Positions 41,801-51,338 of a DNA stretch of 64,000 nucleotides are shown here, piece by piece (position 1 is the first letter of the stretch; every line of letters starts with the position of its first letter). The DNA is from Rhodospirillaceae bacterium. Its GTDB lineage: Bacteria > Pseudomonadota > Alphaproteobacteria > Bin65. The DNA is taken from positions 1-64,000 of the forward strand of contig JAPOST010000081.1 in NCBI GenBank assembly GCA_026709535.1, given 5' to 3'. The notes beneath the pieces were generated by a model, which had not been told where the DNA came from, did not search any database, and saw nothing but the letters and a program-made list of their open reading frames with translations. The position numbers and the translations under genes were made by a program.

Positions 41801-42383
41801 TTGCGGTGTCGGGATTGGAGCGCAGAGCGACCAGTTCGCCGACGCTGAACAAGGCATCACCTGATCTGGTGGAGACGGGTGCTTCACTGGCTGCCGATTG
41901 GGCTGATGGTTGCCCTTCCTCATGTGTCGCTTCCCGAACCGATCCATTCGGAACCATTGCCGCAAGTGCCGCCGTCCTTGCTTTTTCGACAGTTGCCAGC
42001 GAAGCATCTTCCGCCTCCAGCATGTTCAGCAGCCGGCCAAGGGTATCTGCATCGCGGAACTGTTCGCTCGCAGGAGACTCCTCGATTGATGCATGCGCCC
42101 ACCTGTTTCGCGCTGTCTGAAGCTCCCTGACCCAGTTTCTTCCTTCTCGCGGCATCCGGAGTCGACCCGACAGATCGAACCAGTTCTGGTCAAGAATCCG
42201 AAGTAGAGCGGCGAGATCGAGTTGCTCCAGTCGCTTGTAGTCTCGTTCCTGTACTGTTCGCTGTTGCTGGAAGGTGAGATGACCTACGACCTGTTTCTCC
42301 CACCAGTCGTCCGAGATGGCTGGCAGATGCATTGTGAGGAACCGCACGAGTTCGGCCATTGCGATGCGGACCAGATCATTCAT
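38805..42383 (-). CDS. SNF2/RapA-type helicase with N-terminal Swt1-like HEPN domain
   Basis: 1192 aa; HEPN motif RNRWAH; Walker A LLIADEVGVGKT; DEAH (VIVDEAHH); motif VI RIEQRIGRIDRYGQ; 4-bp ATGA overlap with the downstream GHKL gene. Confidence 0.85.
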   Translation of the reverse strand: MNDLVRIAMAELVRFLTMHLPAISDDWWEKQVVGHLTFQQQRTVQERDYKRLEQLDLAALLRILDQNWFDLSGRLRMPREGRNWVRELQTARNRWAHASIEESPASEQFRDADTLGRLLNMLEAEDASLATVEKARTAALAAMVPNGSVREATHEEGQPSAQSAASEAPVSTRSGDALFSVGELVALRSNPDTAMPIIGIVAGAAETRYRVFQHNRQATYYESQLQPFQTTDKPSLLTARDLRAYITSFHLLSPSTANLYSLRSGRVQFVPYQYRPVLRLIRADRPRLLIADEVGVGKTIEAGLIVRELRARMDISSVLIICPKALVSERKWFLEMKRFDEHFEALDGRTLRHCLRETHLEGEWPDRHSRVIVPFSLFDSDLLFGRDRRGSRTDEGLLALDPPPRFDLVIVDEAHHIRNADTYLHQAVRYFCDNAQAAVFLTATPVQLGSQDLFTLLNVLRPDLVIDRTSFEQMAAPNGFINAAVGHCRAAEKGWRNEARSCLEEAAQTEWGRLFLREAPAFQDAYDQLAEERIDDKDRVRLVRSLEELYTFSPMINRTRRRDIGEFTTRQPETLTVEFTPDQRQLHDGLLDVVSRILARVHGEQNVKFMMTTIRRQAASCLYGLAPLLRDILAGRLDSLEATDDIDSETSVDGEFLAEIRADIQALLDMADNLDSVDPKVQAFVKVLQDKHRMANNKALAFSTFRHTLAYIENHVAHAGLRYGLVHGGIPDEQRSELRHRFALPKDDPEALDVLLSSEVGGEGLDFQFCDLLINYDLPWNPMRIEQRIGRIDRYGQQSESVAIVNLITPGTVDADIYERCLMRIGVFHHAVGGSEEILGEITREIHNIAESFTLTSEQRAERLQQLGDNKIRQVQEETALEEKQAELFGLAVPNQSWREEIAEAENFWLSPEALQRCVSRYLSSISNTGGGFLMGDRPLKTLRLGQQLRTRLLDDFRRLPRSTDPVARQWERWLRGAEPLLSVTFDQETAATEQRAVHLNVLHPLVRQAARHLERSDAVQVNLTVASKAVPKGDYPFAVYQWRKVGVRPDDSLVAVASDSKLDGTVMSLLEKAADAPAETPDAAEIDALDERHHELWRAARANHMAENRDLVQYREQSFTVSHQARCKLLEDQIDSATNENIRRMKEGELARANYDYERRIEDLQRLADSADIHTTLVVEGVLEVTGSDTE

Positions 42384-42702
42384 TGGTTGTGCCCTGTCAT
42401 AGCCAACCCATTACTTCCGGATTGTCTGGAAGATTGTTTGCCAGCAAGGCAATGCGCTCGATCAGCGAGCAAACCGCTTTGCCATGAGCTTTTCTTGTGC
42501 ATGTAAGGACTTCAAAAGCCCGCATTATAGCATGATGGCTTTTTGATTTCTTCATTGGTGTTGAAAAACAATGGACCGGCGCACCGACTTCCACAGACGC
42601 CGTAAATTGGACGAGGCGCCCTCAGTGCCAAATTCGCGCGCTACCCAATCGGGTCGGTCATGCTCTAAATCATTGCCTCTGGCATCTACTGGGGACGCTT
42701 CC

Positions 42703-44310
42703 GTGGCGGCTATCCGCTCAACTCTCAATTCGCGTACTGAACAATTCCGGGCAAACGAGGCATACAACAGGGCCTTGGTCGCCGATCTGCGTGAGACTGT
42801 TGCAAGGATCAAGCAGGGCGGCTCGGACCGAGCCCGGGAAAAGCATCTGTCGCGTGGCAAGCTTCTACCCCGAGAACGGGTTGGCGCCTTGGTTGATCAA
42901 GGTTCTCCTTTCCTGGAGTTCAGCCAGCTGGCTGCCCATGACATGTATGGTGGCGATGTTCCTGCTGCCGGGATCATTACAGGCATTGGCCGAATATGCG
43001 GCCGCGAGTGCGTCATCGTCTGCAATGATGCAACGGTAAAAGGCGGCAGCTATTATCCGATGACAGTCAAGAAACACCTTCGAGCTCAGGAGATCGCGAT
43101 CCAGAACCGGTTGCCTTGCGTGTATCTCGTCGATTCCGGCGGCGGCAATCTCCCCACCCAGGACGAGGTTTTCCCGGATCGTGATCATTTTGGACGAATA
43201 TTCTATAATCAGGCCAACATGTCGGCCATGGGCATTCCACAACTGGCTGTCGTCATGGGGTCCTGCACGGCTGGCGGAGCGTATCAACCGGCGATGTCGG
43301 ACCAGGCCATTATCGTCAAGGAACAGGGGACGATCTTTCTGGGTGGTCCGCCATTGGTAAAAGCGGCAACGGGCGAGGTGGTGAGCGCAGAGGATCTGGG
43401 CGGTGCTGATGTTCATTCCAGGCGCTCCGGTGTGACGGATTACTACGCCTTGAATGATTGTCACGCCTTGACAATGGCTCGCAGGATCGTGGCCGACATG
43501 AATCTGGTCAAACCCATGACAACGACGCTCAAAGAACCTGTGCCGCCGCTATATGATCCCGAAGAACTCTACGGCTTGATCCCGACCGATGTCAAGAAGC
43601 CCTTTGACGTGCGGGAAGTCATTGCACGTGTCGTGGACGGCAGTGATCTGGACGAGTTCAAGGCTCTTTACGGCACGCAGCTGATCTGTGGTTTCGCTCG
43701 GATCTGGGGTTACCCGGTCGGCCTCGTGGCCAACAACGGCATCTTGTATTCGGAAGAAGCGCTGAAAGCCGCGCACTTCATGGAGCTATGTAGTCAACGG
43801 TGCATCCCGTTGATTTTCTTGCAGAATATTGCCGGCTTTATGGTCGGCCAAAAGTATGAAGCTGGGGGGATTGCAAAGGATGGCGCCAAGATGGTGACGG
43901 CGGTGGCTACCACCAAGGTGCCTAAATTCACTCTCATCATTGGCGGCAGCTACGGTGCCGGCAACTACGGCATGTGCGGTCGAGCCTATTCTCCGCGCTT
44001 CCTGTGGATGTGGCCTAATGGACGGATTTCGATCATGGGCGGAGAACAGGCAGCAAGCGTTCTTTCCACAATCCGCCGCGATGCCCTTCAGGCGAGGGGC
44101 GACAGTTGGTCGGCGGCAGAGGAAGAAGATTTCAAGATGCCGATTCGGGAACAATATGAACGTCAAGGGCACCCATATCATGCGTCCGCACGATTGTGGG
44201 ACGACGGCGTCATCGACCCGGTCGATACCCGGATGACCCTGGGGCTGGCCATTTCCGCGGCCTTGAATGCACCGCTAGAAGACACGCACTTCGGCGTCTT
44301 CCGGATGTAG
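42703..44310 (+). CDS. liuB: Methylcrotonoyl-CoA carboxylase beta subunit (acyl-CoA carboxyltransferase)
   Basis: [60 protein letters not shown] at 42703 (ORF extends to 42571). Confidence 0.9.
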   Translation: MAAIRSTLNSRTEQFRANEAYNRALVADLRETVARIKQGGSDRAREKHLSRGKLLPRERVGALVDQGSPFLEFSQLAAHDMYGGDVPAAGIITGIGRICGRECVIVCNDATVKGGSYYPMTVKKHLRAQEIAIQNRLPCVYLVDSGGGNLPTQDEVFPDRDHFGRIFYNQANMSAMGIPQLAVVMGSCTAGGAYQPAMSDQAIIVKEQGTIFLGGPPLVKAATGEVVSAEDLGGADVHSRRSGVTDYYALNDCHALTMARRIVADMNLVKPMTTTLKEPVPPLYDPEELYGLIPTDVKKPFDVREVIARVVDGSDLDEFKALYGTQLICGFARIWGYPVGLVANNGILYSEEALKAAHFMELCSQRCIPLIFLQNIAGFMVGQKYEAGGIAKDGAKMVTAVATTKVPKFTLIIGGSYGAGNYGMCGRAYSPRFLWMWPNGRISIMGGEQAASVLSTIRRDALQARGDSWSAAEEEDFKMPIREQYERQGHPYHASARLWDDGVIDPVDTRMTLGLAISAALNAPLEDTHFGVFRM

Positions 44311-44321
44311 GACCCGAACAG

Positions 44322-45119
44322 ATGACCGAAAAAAAAACCGTTTTAACGGATATAGACAACCGGGGGGTTGCCCGGATCACGCTGAACCGGCCTGAAGTTC
44401 GCAATGCAATGAACGAAGTCTTGATTCGCGACCTTACGGATGCAGTGGACGTCGTGGCCGCGGACGATGGGGTCCGGGCCGTCATTCTGACGGGCAGAGG
44501 CAAGGGCTTCTGTGCTGGAGGCGACTTGAGGTGGATGCGCAAGACAGCAGACTGCACCGTCGAGGAAAACCACGCCGACGGCCAGAAGCTGGGCTGGATG
44601 TTGAACAAGCTCAACACGATGCCGAAACCGATCATTGGGCTGATCAACGGGCACGCGTTCGGCGGCGGTGTGGGAGTCGTTGCTTGCTGCGACATCGCCA
44701 TTGCAAGTACGGGTGCAAAATTTTCGTTGTCTGAAGTGCGTCTGGGGCTGATACCCGCTACCATAGGTCCCTATGTCGTCAGGAAGATCGGCCAGGCCCA
44801 CAGCCGCCGGTATTTCCTGACTGCCGAGATATTCGATGCTCATCGTGCTGAGGCCATCAGTCTGGTTCATGCAGTGGCGGAGCCTGACCAACTGGAGGCT
44901 AAAGGCGAAGAATTTGTTGGCCATCTGCTGCTAGGCGGTCCCAAGGCTCACGGCATCTGCAAGGACCTGATCCTCCAGGTCAGTGATCGGGAAGTCGATT
45001 CCGATCTGATCGAATGGACGTCCCGCCTGATTGCAGATACCCGCGCATCGGCTGAAGGCAAGGAAGGCAGTAGCGCCTTCCTGGAGAAACGGAAGCCTGC
45101 TTGGCAGGTCAGCGATTAA
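44322..45119 (+). CDS. liuC: Enoyl-CoA hydratase family protein (probable methylglutaconyl-CoA hydratase)
   Basis: RNAMNEVLIRDL, GKGFCAGGDLRWM, INGHAFGGGVGVVACCDIAIA; located between carboxylase beta and alpha genes as in liu operons. Confidence 0.82.
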   Translation: MTEKKTVLTDIDNRGVARITLNRPEVRNAMNEVLIRDLTDAVDVVAADDGVRAVILTGRGKGFCAGGDLRWMRKTADCTVEENHADGQKLGWMLNKLNTMPKPIIGLINGHAFGGGVGVVACCDIAIASTGAKFSLSEVRLGLIPATIGPYVVRKIGQAHSRRYFLTAEIFDAHRAEAISLVHAVAEPDQLEAKGEEFVGHLLLGGPKAHGICKDLILQVSDREVDSDLIEWTSRLIADTRASAEGKEGSSAFLEKRKPAWQVSD

Positions 45120-45133
45120 GGCTGTCCGTAGCA

Positions 45134-47134
45134 ATGTTTGACAAGATTCTCATAGCTAACCGTGGCGAGATCGCGTGTCGTGTAGGACGCACGGCTCAGC
45201 GCCTCGGCGTGCGAACCGTTGCGGTCTATTCCGATAGCGACATCGACGCGCAGAATGTTTTGCAAGCGGATGAGGCTGTGCGCATCGGGCCAGCACCAGC
45301 GGCAGAAAGCTATCTGGTCGGTGAACGGATTCTTCAAGCAGCAAGGTCTACCGGAGCTCAGGCCATTCATCCCGGATACGGGTTTCTCTCGGAAAACGCA
45401 GCCTTCGCCGATGCATGTGAAGCAGCAGGCATCAAGTTCATCGGCCCATCTGCCAAAATCATCCGCACCATGGGCTCAAAGAGCAGCGCCAAGACCTTGA
45501 TGGAAAAGGCGAAGGTTCCGGTGGTGCCGGGCTATCACGGCGACGATCAGAATCCGGATCTCCTGGCCGAAAAGGCGGAGAGCATCGGCTATCCTGTCCT
45601 GATCAAGGCGTCAGCGGGTGGTGGCGGCAAGGGTATGCGGTTGGTCAGTTCGGCGCAAGACTTTGGAGCCAGTCTCGAATCGGCGAAGCGCGAAGCAACC
45701 AGTGCCTTTGATGACGATCATGTCCTGATCGAGAAGTTCGTTACCAATCCACGCCATATCGAAATTCAGGTGTTCGGTGATAGCCACGGCAACGTGGTGC
45801 ATCTGTTCGAGCGCGATTGCTCGATTCAGCGGCGGCATCAGAAAATCGTGGAAGAGGCACCAGCGCCAGGTATGTCGCAACGTCTTCGGACGAAAATGGG
45901 CGCCGCCGCAGTCTCGGCGGCCAGAACAATCGGCTACGAGGGTGCGGGAACTGTGGAATTTATCGCTGACGGGCTTGGCGATTTCTATTTTATGGAAATG
46001 AATACCCGATTGCAGGTCGAGCATCCGGTGACGGAAATGATTACGGGACAGGACCTTGTGGAATGGCAACTGCGTGTTGCAGCAGGTGAAGTACTGCCCG
46101 TACACGAGAAGGACCTGGCGATATGTGGACATGCCGTTGAGGTCCGCCTGTATGCCGAAGATCCGGAGCGTGAATTTCTTCCCCAGACTGGAACTCTACG
46201 GCGGCTGCGCCTGCCCCAGGGCGAGGGCATCCGTTGTGATTCGGGCATCGCAGAGGGAGACACCATCTCGATACATTATGATCCGATGATTGCCAAGTTG
46301 ATTGCTTGGCATCCGGAAGGACGCGCCAGAGCATTGCGAAGGCTTCGCCGTGCGCTTGACCAAACGGAAATTGTCGGGCTGGCCAATAACATTGCCTTGC
46401 TTCAAAGGGTTATTGATCATCGTGCCTTCGCAGAAGGAGATCTTGACACGGGTTTTATCGATACGCACGCTGACGAGTTGATGCTCAAGCCATCTTGTCC
46501 CTCCGACCGGACGTTGGCCTGTGCTGTGCTGGCGATTGAATTGGATCGTCGGGAAAAGGCTGTAGCGCAAGCCGCACAATCCAGTGATCCATGGTCACCA
46601 TGGAACGAAGTAAACAGCTGGCGACTAAACGATAGCGGCAGGCATGAAATTCGCTTGGGGCAGGGCGAGCAGATTTTCGTGGTGCAAGTCAGTTGTGAAG
46701 CGACGGGGCATGAACTCGACCTGCCGGGCCACCATTGCCAGTGCGCGGTGGAGCGGGACGGCGAGCGGCTGCGGGTATGCATCGACGATACCTGGCTTTC
46801 TGTCAGCGCCCATGTCGAGGATACCCTGGTTGCAATCTGGCTGGACGGACGGCAAACGATCTTCAACCGCCTTGATGCGTTGGTCGATGAGGCCGGCATC
46901 GAAGAAAGCAACGACCGGATGGTGGCACCGATGTCCGGGAAGGTCATTCAAGTGTTTCTTGATGCCGGGACCGCGGTGGAGGCTGGGACGCCGATTCTTG
47001 TGCTGGAAGCAATGAAGATGGAACACATCATCACTGCGCCAGCCGATGGGACGGTGTCCGCGGTCCACTTTCTGGCTGGTGATCAGGTGGAGGAAGGAGC
47101 CCGTCTGGTGGATTTCGAGCGCAAAGAAGGCTGA
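45134..47134 (+). CDS. liuD: Methylcrotonoyl-CoA carboxylase alpha subunit (biotin carboxylase plus BCCP)
   Basis: FDKILIANRGEIACRV, ASAGGGGKGMR, EMNTRLQVEHPVTEMITG, biotinyl motif VLEAMKMEH. Confidence 0.92.
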   Translation: MFDKILIANRGEIACRVGRTAQRLGVRTVAVYSDSDIDAQNVLQADEAVRIGPAPAAESYLVGERILQAARSTGAQAIHPGYGFLSENAAFADACEAAGIKFIGPSAKIIRTMGSKSSAKTLMEKAKVPVVPGYHGDDQNPDLLAEKAESIGYPVLIKASAGGGGKGMRLVSSAQDFGASLESAKREATSAFDDDHVLIEKFVTNPRHIEIQVFGDSHGNVVHLFERDCSIQRRHQKIVEEAPAPGMSQRLRTKMGAAAVSAARTIGYEGAGTVEFIADGLGDFYFMEMNTRLQVEHPVTEMITGQDLVEWQLRVAAGEVLPVHEKDLAICGHAVEVRLYAEDPEREFLPQTGTLRRLRLPQGEGIRCDSGIAEGDTISIHYDPMIAKLIAWHPEGRARALRRLRRALDQTEIVGLANNIALLQRVIDHRAFAEGDLDTGFIDTHADELMLKPSCPSDRTLACAVLAIELDRREKAVAQAAQSSDPWSPWNEVNSWRLNDSGRHEIRLGQGEQIFVVQVSCEATGHELDLPGHHCQCAVERDGERLRVCIDDTWLSVSAHVEDTLVAIWLDGRQTIFNRLDALVDEAGIEESNDRMVAPMSGKVIQVFLDAGTAVEAGTPILVLEAMKMEHIITAPADGTVSAVHFLAGDQVEEGARLVDFERKEG

Positions 47135-47136
47135 AG

Positions 47137-48060
47137 ATGACATCAATGTCGCGTAGTTCCGACACATATGTGCGCGTACAGGAAGTTGGTGTGCGCGATG
47201 GTCTGCAGAATGAAACGAAAACTGTTTCCACTAACGTAAAGGTCGAACTGATCGAACGGCTGGCCGAAGCCGGCCTGCCTGTCGTGGAGGCTGGCGCCTT
47301 TGTATCCCCCAAGTGGATCCCGCAAATGGCGAACTCGGAAGATGTGTTCCGCCATATCAGGCGCAAGGATGGGGTCAGCTATCCGGCATTGGTACCAAAC
47401 ATGAGGGGGCTCGAGCGGGCCGTCGCGGTTGGCGTGACGGAAGTCGGGATATTCATTGCCGCTTCCGAGAGCTTTTCGAAGCGCAATATCAACTGCTCCA
47501 TTGCAGAAAGCATTGAACGATTCCGTCCCGTGTGCGCCGCCGCGGGTGCCGGGGAAATAAAGATACAGGGCTATGTCTCGACAGTACTCGGGTGCCCTTA
47601 TGAAGGTGACATTGACCCGGGGATAGTCGCCGAGTTGTGCGGGGCGCTCCATGAGATGGGCTGCTACCGGGTATCTCTTGGTGATACCATCGGTGTCGGT
47701 ACGCCGGCCAGGGCTGCAGCACTCATTGATCGTGTCGCCGATTCGGTTCCGCTGCCGGTAATCGGCATCCATTTCCACGACACCTATGGTCAGGCGCTGG
47801 CCAACACACTGGCCTGCCTGGACCGCGGTGTACGCACTATCGATTCTTCCGTTTCCGGCCTGGGGGGCTGCCCATATGCTCCAGGTGCGACAGGCAATCT
47901 GGCGACGGAAGATCTGATCTACATGCTGGACGGGCTGGGCATGAACTCCGGAGTCGACTTGGATGGTGTAGTTGCTGCCGGTGCGTTCATCACGGATTAC
48001 CTGGACAGGATGCCGGCTTCGCGCGTCGCGATGGTCTATGCCGGAAAGAAAGCGGCTTAG
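47137..48060 (+). CDS. liuE: Hydroxymethylglutaryl-CoA lyase
   Basis: VQEVGVRDGLQNE, VEAGAFVSPKWIPQMANS, GLGGCPYAPGATGNLATED. Confidence 0.93.
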   Translation: MTSMSRSSDTYVRVQEVGVRDGLQNETKTVSTNVKVELIERLAEAGLPVVEAGAFVSPKWIPQMANSEDVFRHIRRKDGVSYPALVPNMRGLERAVAVGVTEVGIFIAASESFSKRNINCSIAESIERFRPVCAAAGAGEIKIQGYVSTVLGCPYEGDIDPGIVAELCGALHEMGCYRVSLGDTIGVGTPARAAALIDRVADSVPLPVIGIHFHDTYGQALANTLACLDRGVRTIDSSVSGLGGCPYAPGATGNLATEDLIYMLDGLGMNSGVDLDGVVAAGAFITDYLDRMPASRVAMVYAGKKAA

Positions 48061-48066
48061 GAACCG

Positions 48067-48483
48067 GTGTCGCTCCACCTGCTGAAACTGAGCGTCGGAT
48101 CGGAATCCGTGGAAACGATGGCGCGATGGCAGGCTGGCCGTTTGGCCCGCACGAGAGCATTGTTTCACGAGACGCGCAATTTCCCGCGACGGGCTGGCGA
48201 AATTCTGGATGGCGGATCGATTTACTGGATCATCAAGGGCCATGTACGAGTCCGTCAACGGATCATCGGTCTGGAGCGCCGGGAGGATGAAGAACGTGGG
48301 CGGGTATGCCGAATCATGCTGGATCCGAACCTGATTCCGACAGAAATCCAACCCAGGCGACCCCATCAGGGATGGCGCTATCTTGAAGCGGATGACGCTC
48401 CGCCAGACGCCCGTCACGCAACGTCGGCCGACGACCCGGCGCCTGAAATGATCGCTGAACTTCGGGAATTGGGTCTTTTGTGA
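48067..48483 (+). CDS. DUF1489 family protein
   Basis: LHLLKLSVGSESVE...GGSIYWIIKGHVRVRQRIIGL...PHQGWRYLEADDAPPD; conserved alphaproteobacterial family of unknown function. Confidence 0.83.
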   Translation: MSLHLLKLSVGSESVETMARWQAGRLARTRALFHETRNFPRRAGEILDGGSIYWIIKGHVRVRQRIIGLERREDEERGRVCRIMLDPNLIPTEIQPRRPHQGWRYLEADDAPPDARHATSADDPAPEMIAELRELGLL

Positions 48484-48964
48484 TGCTGTGACATCCGGTG
48501 CATCGCCAGCGGCAGCAGGCGTATCGCTCGTTGAAAGAAGCAAGCGGCTGCGCTTTGTCGCTTGGCGCTCCAGATATCAGCACATGACAATGTCCTCGTC
48601 ATCACAAGAATCACGAAGAAGCCGGGAATGGTATATGGTTCTGTCGGGGTTGCTTCCGGGCTGGCGTCTCAGGGCCAGCCTACGATTGCCCTTTGATTGT
48701 CAGGTGGAAAAATTGCTTTCCATCCTGTAATTCCGAGTATCGCACAGGATCAGACATGCAGCCAGACTGAACGTGTCAATTATTGGGTGCGATCTTGCCG
48801 CTGTCGCTGTGTCATTTGCCCTGGCTGAGCCAAGAACAGGGATATTGTGGATTAGATCGATTGATCTGATCGACATTTGGAAAACGTCAACCATATACAT
48901 CGCGTAATTTGTTCTGGACTGATCAATCTTGAGTCTTGGCGGTGAATAATCAGAAACACACGAA

Positions 48965-49891
48965 ATGAACCAAAAGGGGGACGCGCAAGGACGTATAATA
49001 GTACTCGGCAATGAGAAGGGCGGCACCGGCAAATCGACGACTGCCATGCATCTTGTGGTTGCCCTGATGCGGAGTGGCCATGACGTAGGCACGGTCGATC
49101 TGGACAGTCATCAGGGTACCTTCAGCAGGTATGTTGAAAATCGGAAAACCTTTTCCGATTTGAAGAATATGAACCTGCTGTTGCCGGACCACAGGCTCTT
49201 TCGATATCCGCCCAGCGGCGATGTTGCCGATACGTTGTCCAGCGTCGACCAACTCGTGACGGCACTTCGGGCAGAGAACGACTATGTGGTATTGGACTGT
49301 CCCGGGTCGGACAACCCGGTCGCCCGGCATGCCATATCGCTCGCCGATATACTGATTACTCCGGTCAACGATAGTTTCATCGACATTGACCTTTTGGCGC
49401 TGATTGGCGGCACACCACCCCGGATTATAGGTCCCAGCGTCTATGCCCAGATTGTATGGGAACAGAAACAGGAACGTGCTGTTAAGGACGGAGGCAGGAT
49501 CGACTGGGTCGTTCTGCGCAACCGTTTGAGCCCTTTGGGATCACGGAATCAGAAGAACGTTGGTATTACTCTGGAGCAACTGGCCACAAGAATCGGTTTC
49601 CGCCTGATCGACGGTTTTCTTGAACGGGTAATTTTCCGGCAACTGTTCCTTCAGGGATTGACCGTCCTTGATCTGCGCGACGAAGGCGCCAATGTCTCCC
49701 TGAATCTGTCTCACGTCGCTGCCCGCCAGGAAATTCGAAGTCTTCTTGAAGCCTTGAAGTTGAACGACGATCCGGCGCTGGTTTCCGTGCCGGTCGACAG
49801 AGCGACTCTTACCAGTTCCAAAGTCGCAAGGAATCCAGATTCTGATGGTGAATACGGAAAAGGCGAGAACTGCAAGCCACTGGACGCCTGA
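48965..49891 (+). CDS. mipZ: Division-plane positioning ATPase MipZ (ParA/MinD family)
   Basis: IIVLGNEKGGTGKSTTAMHL deviant Walker A, DLDSHQGTFSRYVENR, VLRNRLSPLGSRNQKNVG. Confidence 0.9.
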   Translation: MNQKGDAQGRIIVLGNEKGGTGKSTTAMHLVVALMRSGHDVGTVDLDSHQGTFSRYVENRKTFSDLKNMNLLLPDHRLFRYPPSGDVADTLSSVDQLVTALRAENDYVVLDCPGSDNPVARHAISLADILITPVNDSFIDIDLLALIGGTPPRIIGPSVYAQIVWEQKQERAVKDGGRIDWVVLRNRLSPLGSRNQKNVGITLEQLATRIGFRLIDGFLERVIFRQLFLQGLTVLDLRDEGANVSLNLSHVAARQEIRSLLEALKLNDDPALVSVPVDRATLTSSKVARNPDSDGEYGKGENCKPLDA

Positions 49892-49937
49892 CTGGCCGGT
49901 CACTATCTACGACAAACGGGTGAAAGGCGAGACACCG

Positions 49938-50663
49938 ATGGCCAAACCGGTTGCGCCCCGGAGTGGCGCGATGGCAAATTCCGATTCTGTACGTGAAGTT
50001 GACTCGTTTCTGCAGTCAATGGCGATGATGCCGACGCCATCGGCGGGACAGCGCGGCCGGCTGATCTTTGCAATGGACGCGACCGCCAGCCGCGAACCGA
50101 CTTGGGACATCGCCTGCGATATCCAGGCAGAGATGTTTGCAGAGACCGATACGTTGGGTGGCCTCGAAGTGCAGTTGGTCTTCTATCGCGGCATCGGCGA
50201 GTGCCGATCGACGAAATGGTTGTCGTGCTCCAATGACTTGGTCGATCGTATGGTCAAGGTACGGTGTCTGGGCGGACGGACTCAAGTCGGTCGGGTGCTG
50301 AAACATGCTGTCAAGGAGGCTCGTAAAGCCTCGGTTGGTGCACTGGTGTTGGTTGGCGACGCTTTCGAGGAAGCGATTGATCCTGTTTGCGAAATTGCCG
50401 GCCAGCTTGGCCTTCTGGGCACCCGCGCTTTTCTGTTCCAGGAAGGCGATAACCCTGAAGCGAGACGTGCATTTCGGCAGATCGCCCGGCTGACAGGGGG
50501 CGCCTGCTGCCGCTTCGATGCCGGTAGCGCGCGACAATTGCGCGATCTTCTGTCCGCAGTAGCCGTATATGCGGCGGGAGGCAGGCAGGCGCTGGAGAAT
50601 TTCGCCGGCAGCCGCGGAGGGGCTGCCCGTCAGATTACCTCGCAGATCAGCGGCAAGGACTAG
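49938..50663 (+). CDS. VWA-like domain protein
   Basis: RLIFAMDATASREPTWDIA, GGRTQVGRVL, VLVGDAFEE, ARLTGGACCRFDAGSARQL. Confidence 0.72.
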   Translation: MAKPVAPRSGAMANSDSVREVDSFLQSMAMMPTPSAGQRGRLIFAMDATASREPTWDIACDIQAEMFAETDTLGGLEVQLVFYRGIGECRSTKWLSCSNDLVDRMVKVRCLGGRTQVGRVLKHAVKEARKASVGALVLVGDAFEEAIDPVCEIAGQLGLLGTRAFLFQEGDNPEARRAFRQIARLTGGACCRFDAGSARQLRDLLSAVAVYAAGGRQALENFAGSRGGAARQITSQISGKD

Positions 50664-51338
50664 ATGGGGTATTTCCTTCTCGGGATCACGCTGATCGTGG
50701 CGGCGATTCTGATCCTGTTCTCGTTACCGAAGGCCAGCGTGGGACAGTTGACCAGAGTCTTTCGCGCTGTCGCCCTGGGATGCTCCGCTCTATTTGGTCT
50801 ATTTGGCCTCTTGACCGGCAAGTTGCTCTGGGCGGTTGCTGGCCTGGGTGGCGCCCTGATCATCTATTTCATGGGCGGTGCTCTGCCATGGAACATAAAC
50901 CGGCCTGAAAAAGGTACTTCAGCCGTCGAAACGCCTTGGCTGAGACTGCAATTGGATCATTCGACCGGCGGTATCACGGGCGACGTCTTGGCGGGTAGCT
51001 ATGCCGGTGCGCGTATCGAGCAATTGGTCCGGGATGACCTGATTATCCTCCTGCATGAATGTGCACAGGACGACGCACAGTCCGCCCGGTTGATCGAAGC
51101 CTATCTAGATCGTATGTGGCCCGATTGGCGCACCAGCACCCAATCCTCGGACAGTGGAGGCGGTCCGATGGAACGCTCCGAAGCCCTGTCGGTTCTTGGA
51201 CTGGAGGACGGGGCAAGCGCCGAAGAAATCCGTCGTGCGCATCGTGAGATGATGCGTCGTCACCACCCGGACCGTGGCGGTTCCGATTGGCTGGCTGCAA
51301 AACTCAACCAGGCCAAGGAAGTACTTCTCGGCGAGTAG
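50664..51338 (+). CDS. Membrane-anchored DnaJ-domain protein (TIM14-like)
   Basis: N-terminal TM segments; C-terminal J-domain EALSVLGLEDGASAEEIRRAHREMMRRHHPDRGGSDWLAAKLNQAKEVLLGE. Confidence 0.87.
   Translation: MGYFLLGITLIVAAILILFSLPKASVGQLTRVFRAVALGCSALFGLFGLLTGKLLWAVAGLGGALIIYFMGGALPWNINRPEKGTSAVETPWLRLQLDHSTGGITGDVLAGSYAGARIEQLVRDDLIILLHECAQDDAQSARLIEAYLDRMWPDWRTSTQSSDSGGGPMERSEALSVLGLEDGASAEEIRRAHREMMRRHHPDRGGSDWLAAKLNQAKEVLLGE

Noticed and set aside
47143-48543. 466-aa minus-strand ORF
   Set aside because: Antisense shadow of the convincing HMG-CoA lyase and DUF1489 genes; translation is low-complexity Arg/His/Gln-rich with no domain signal.
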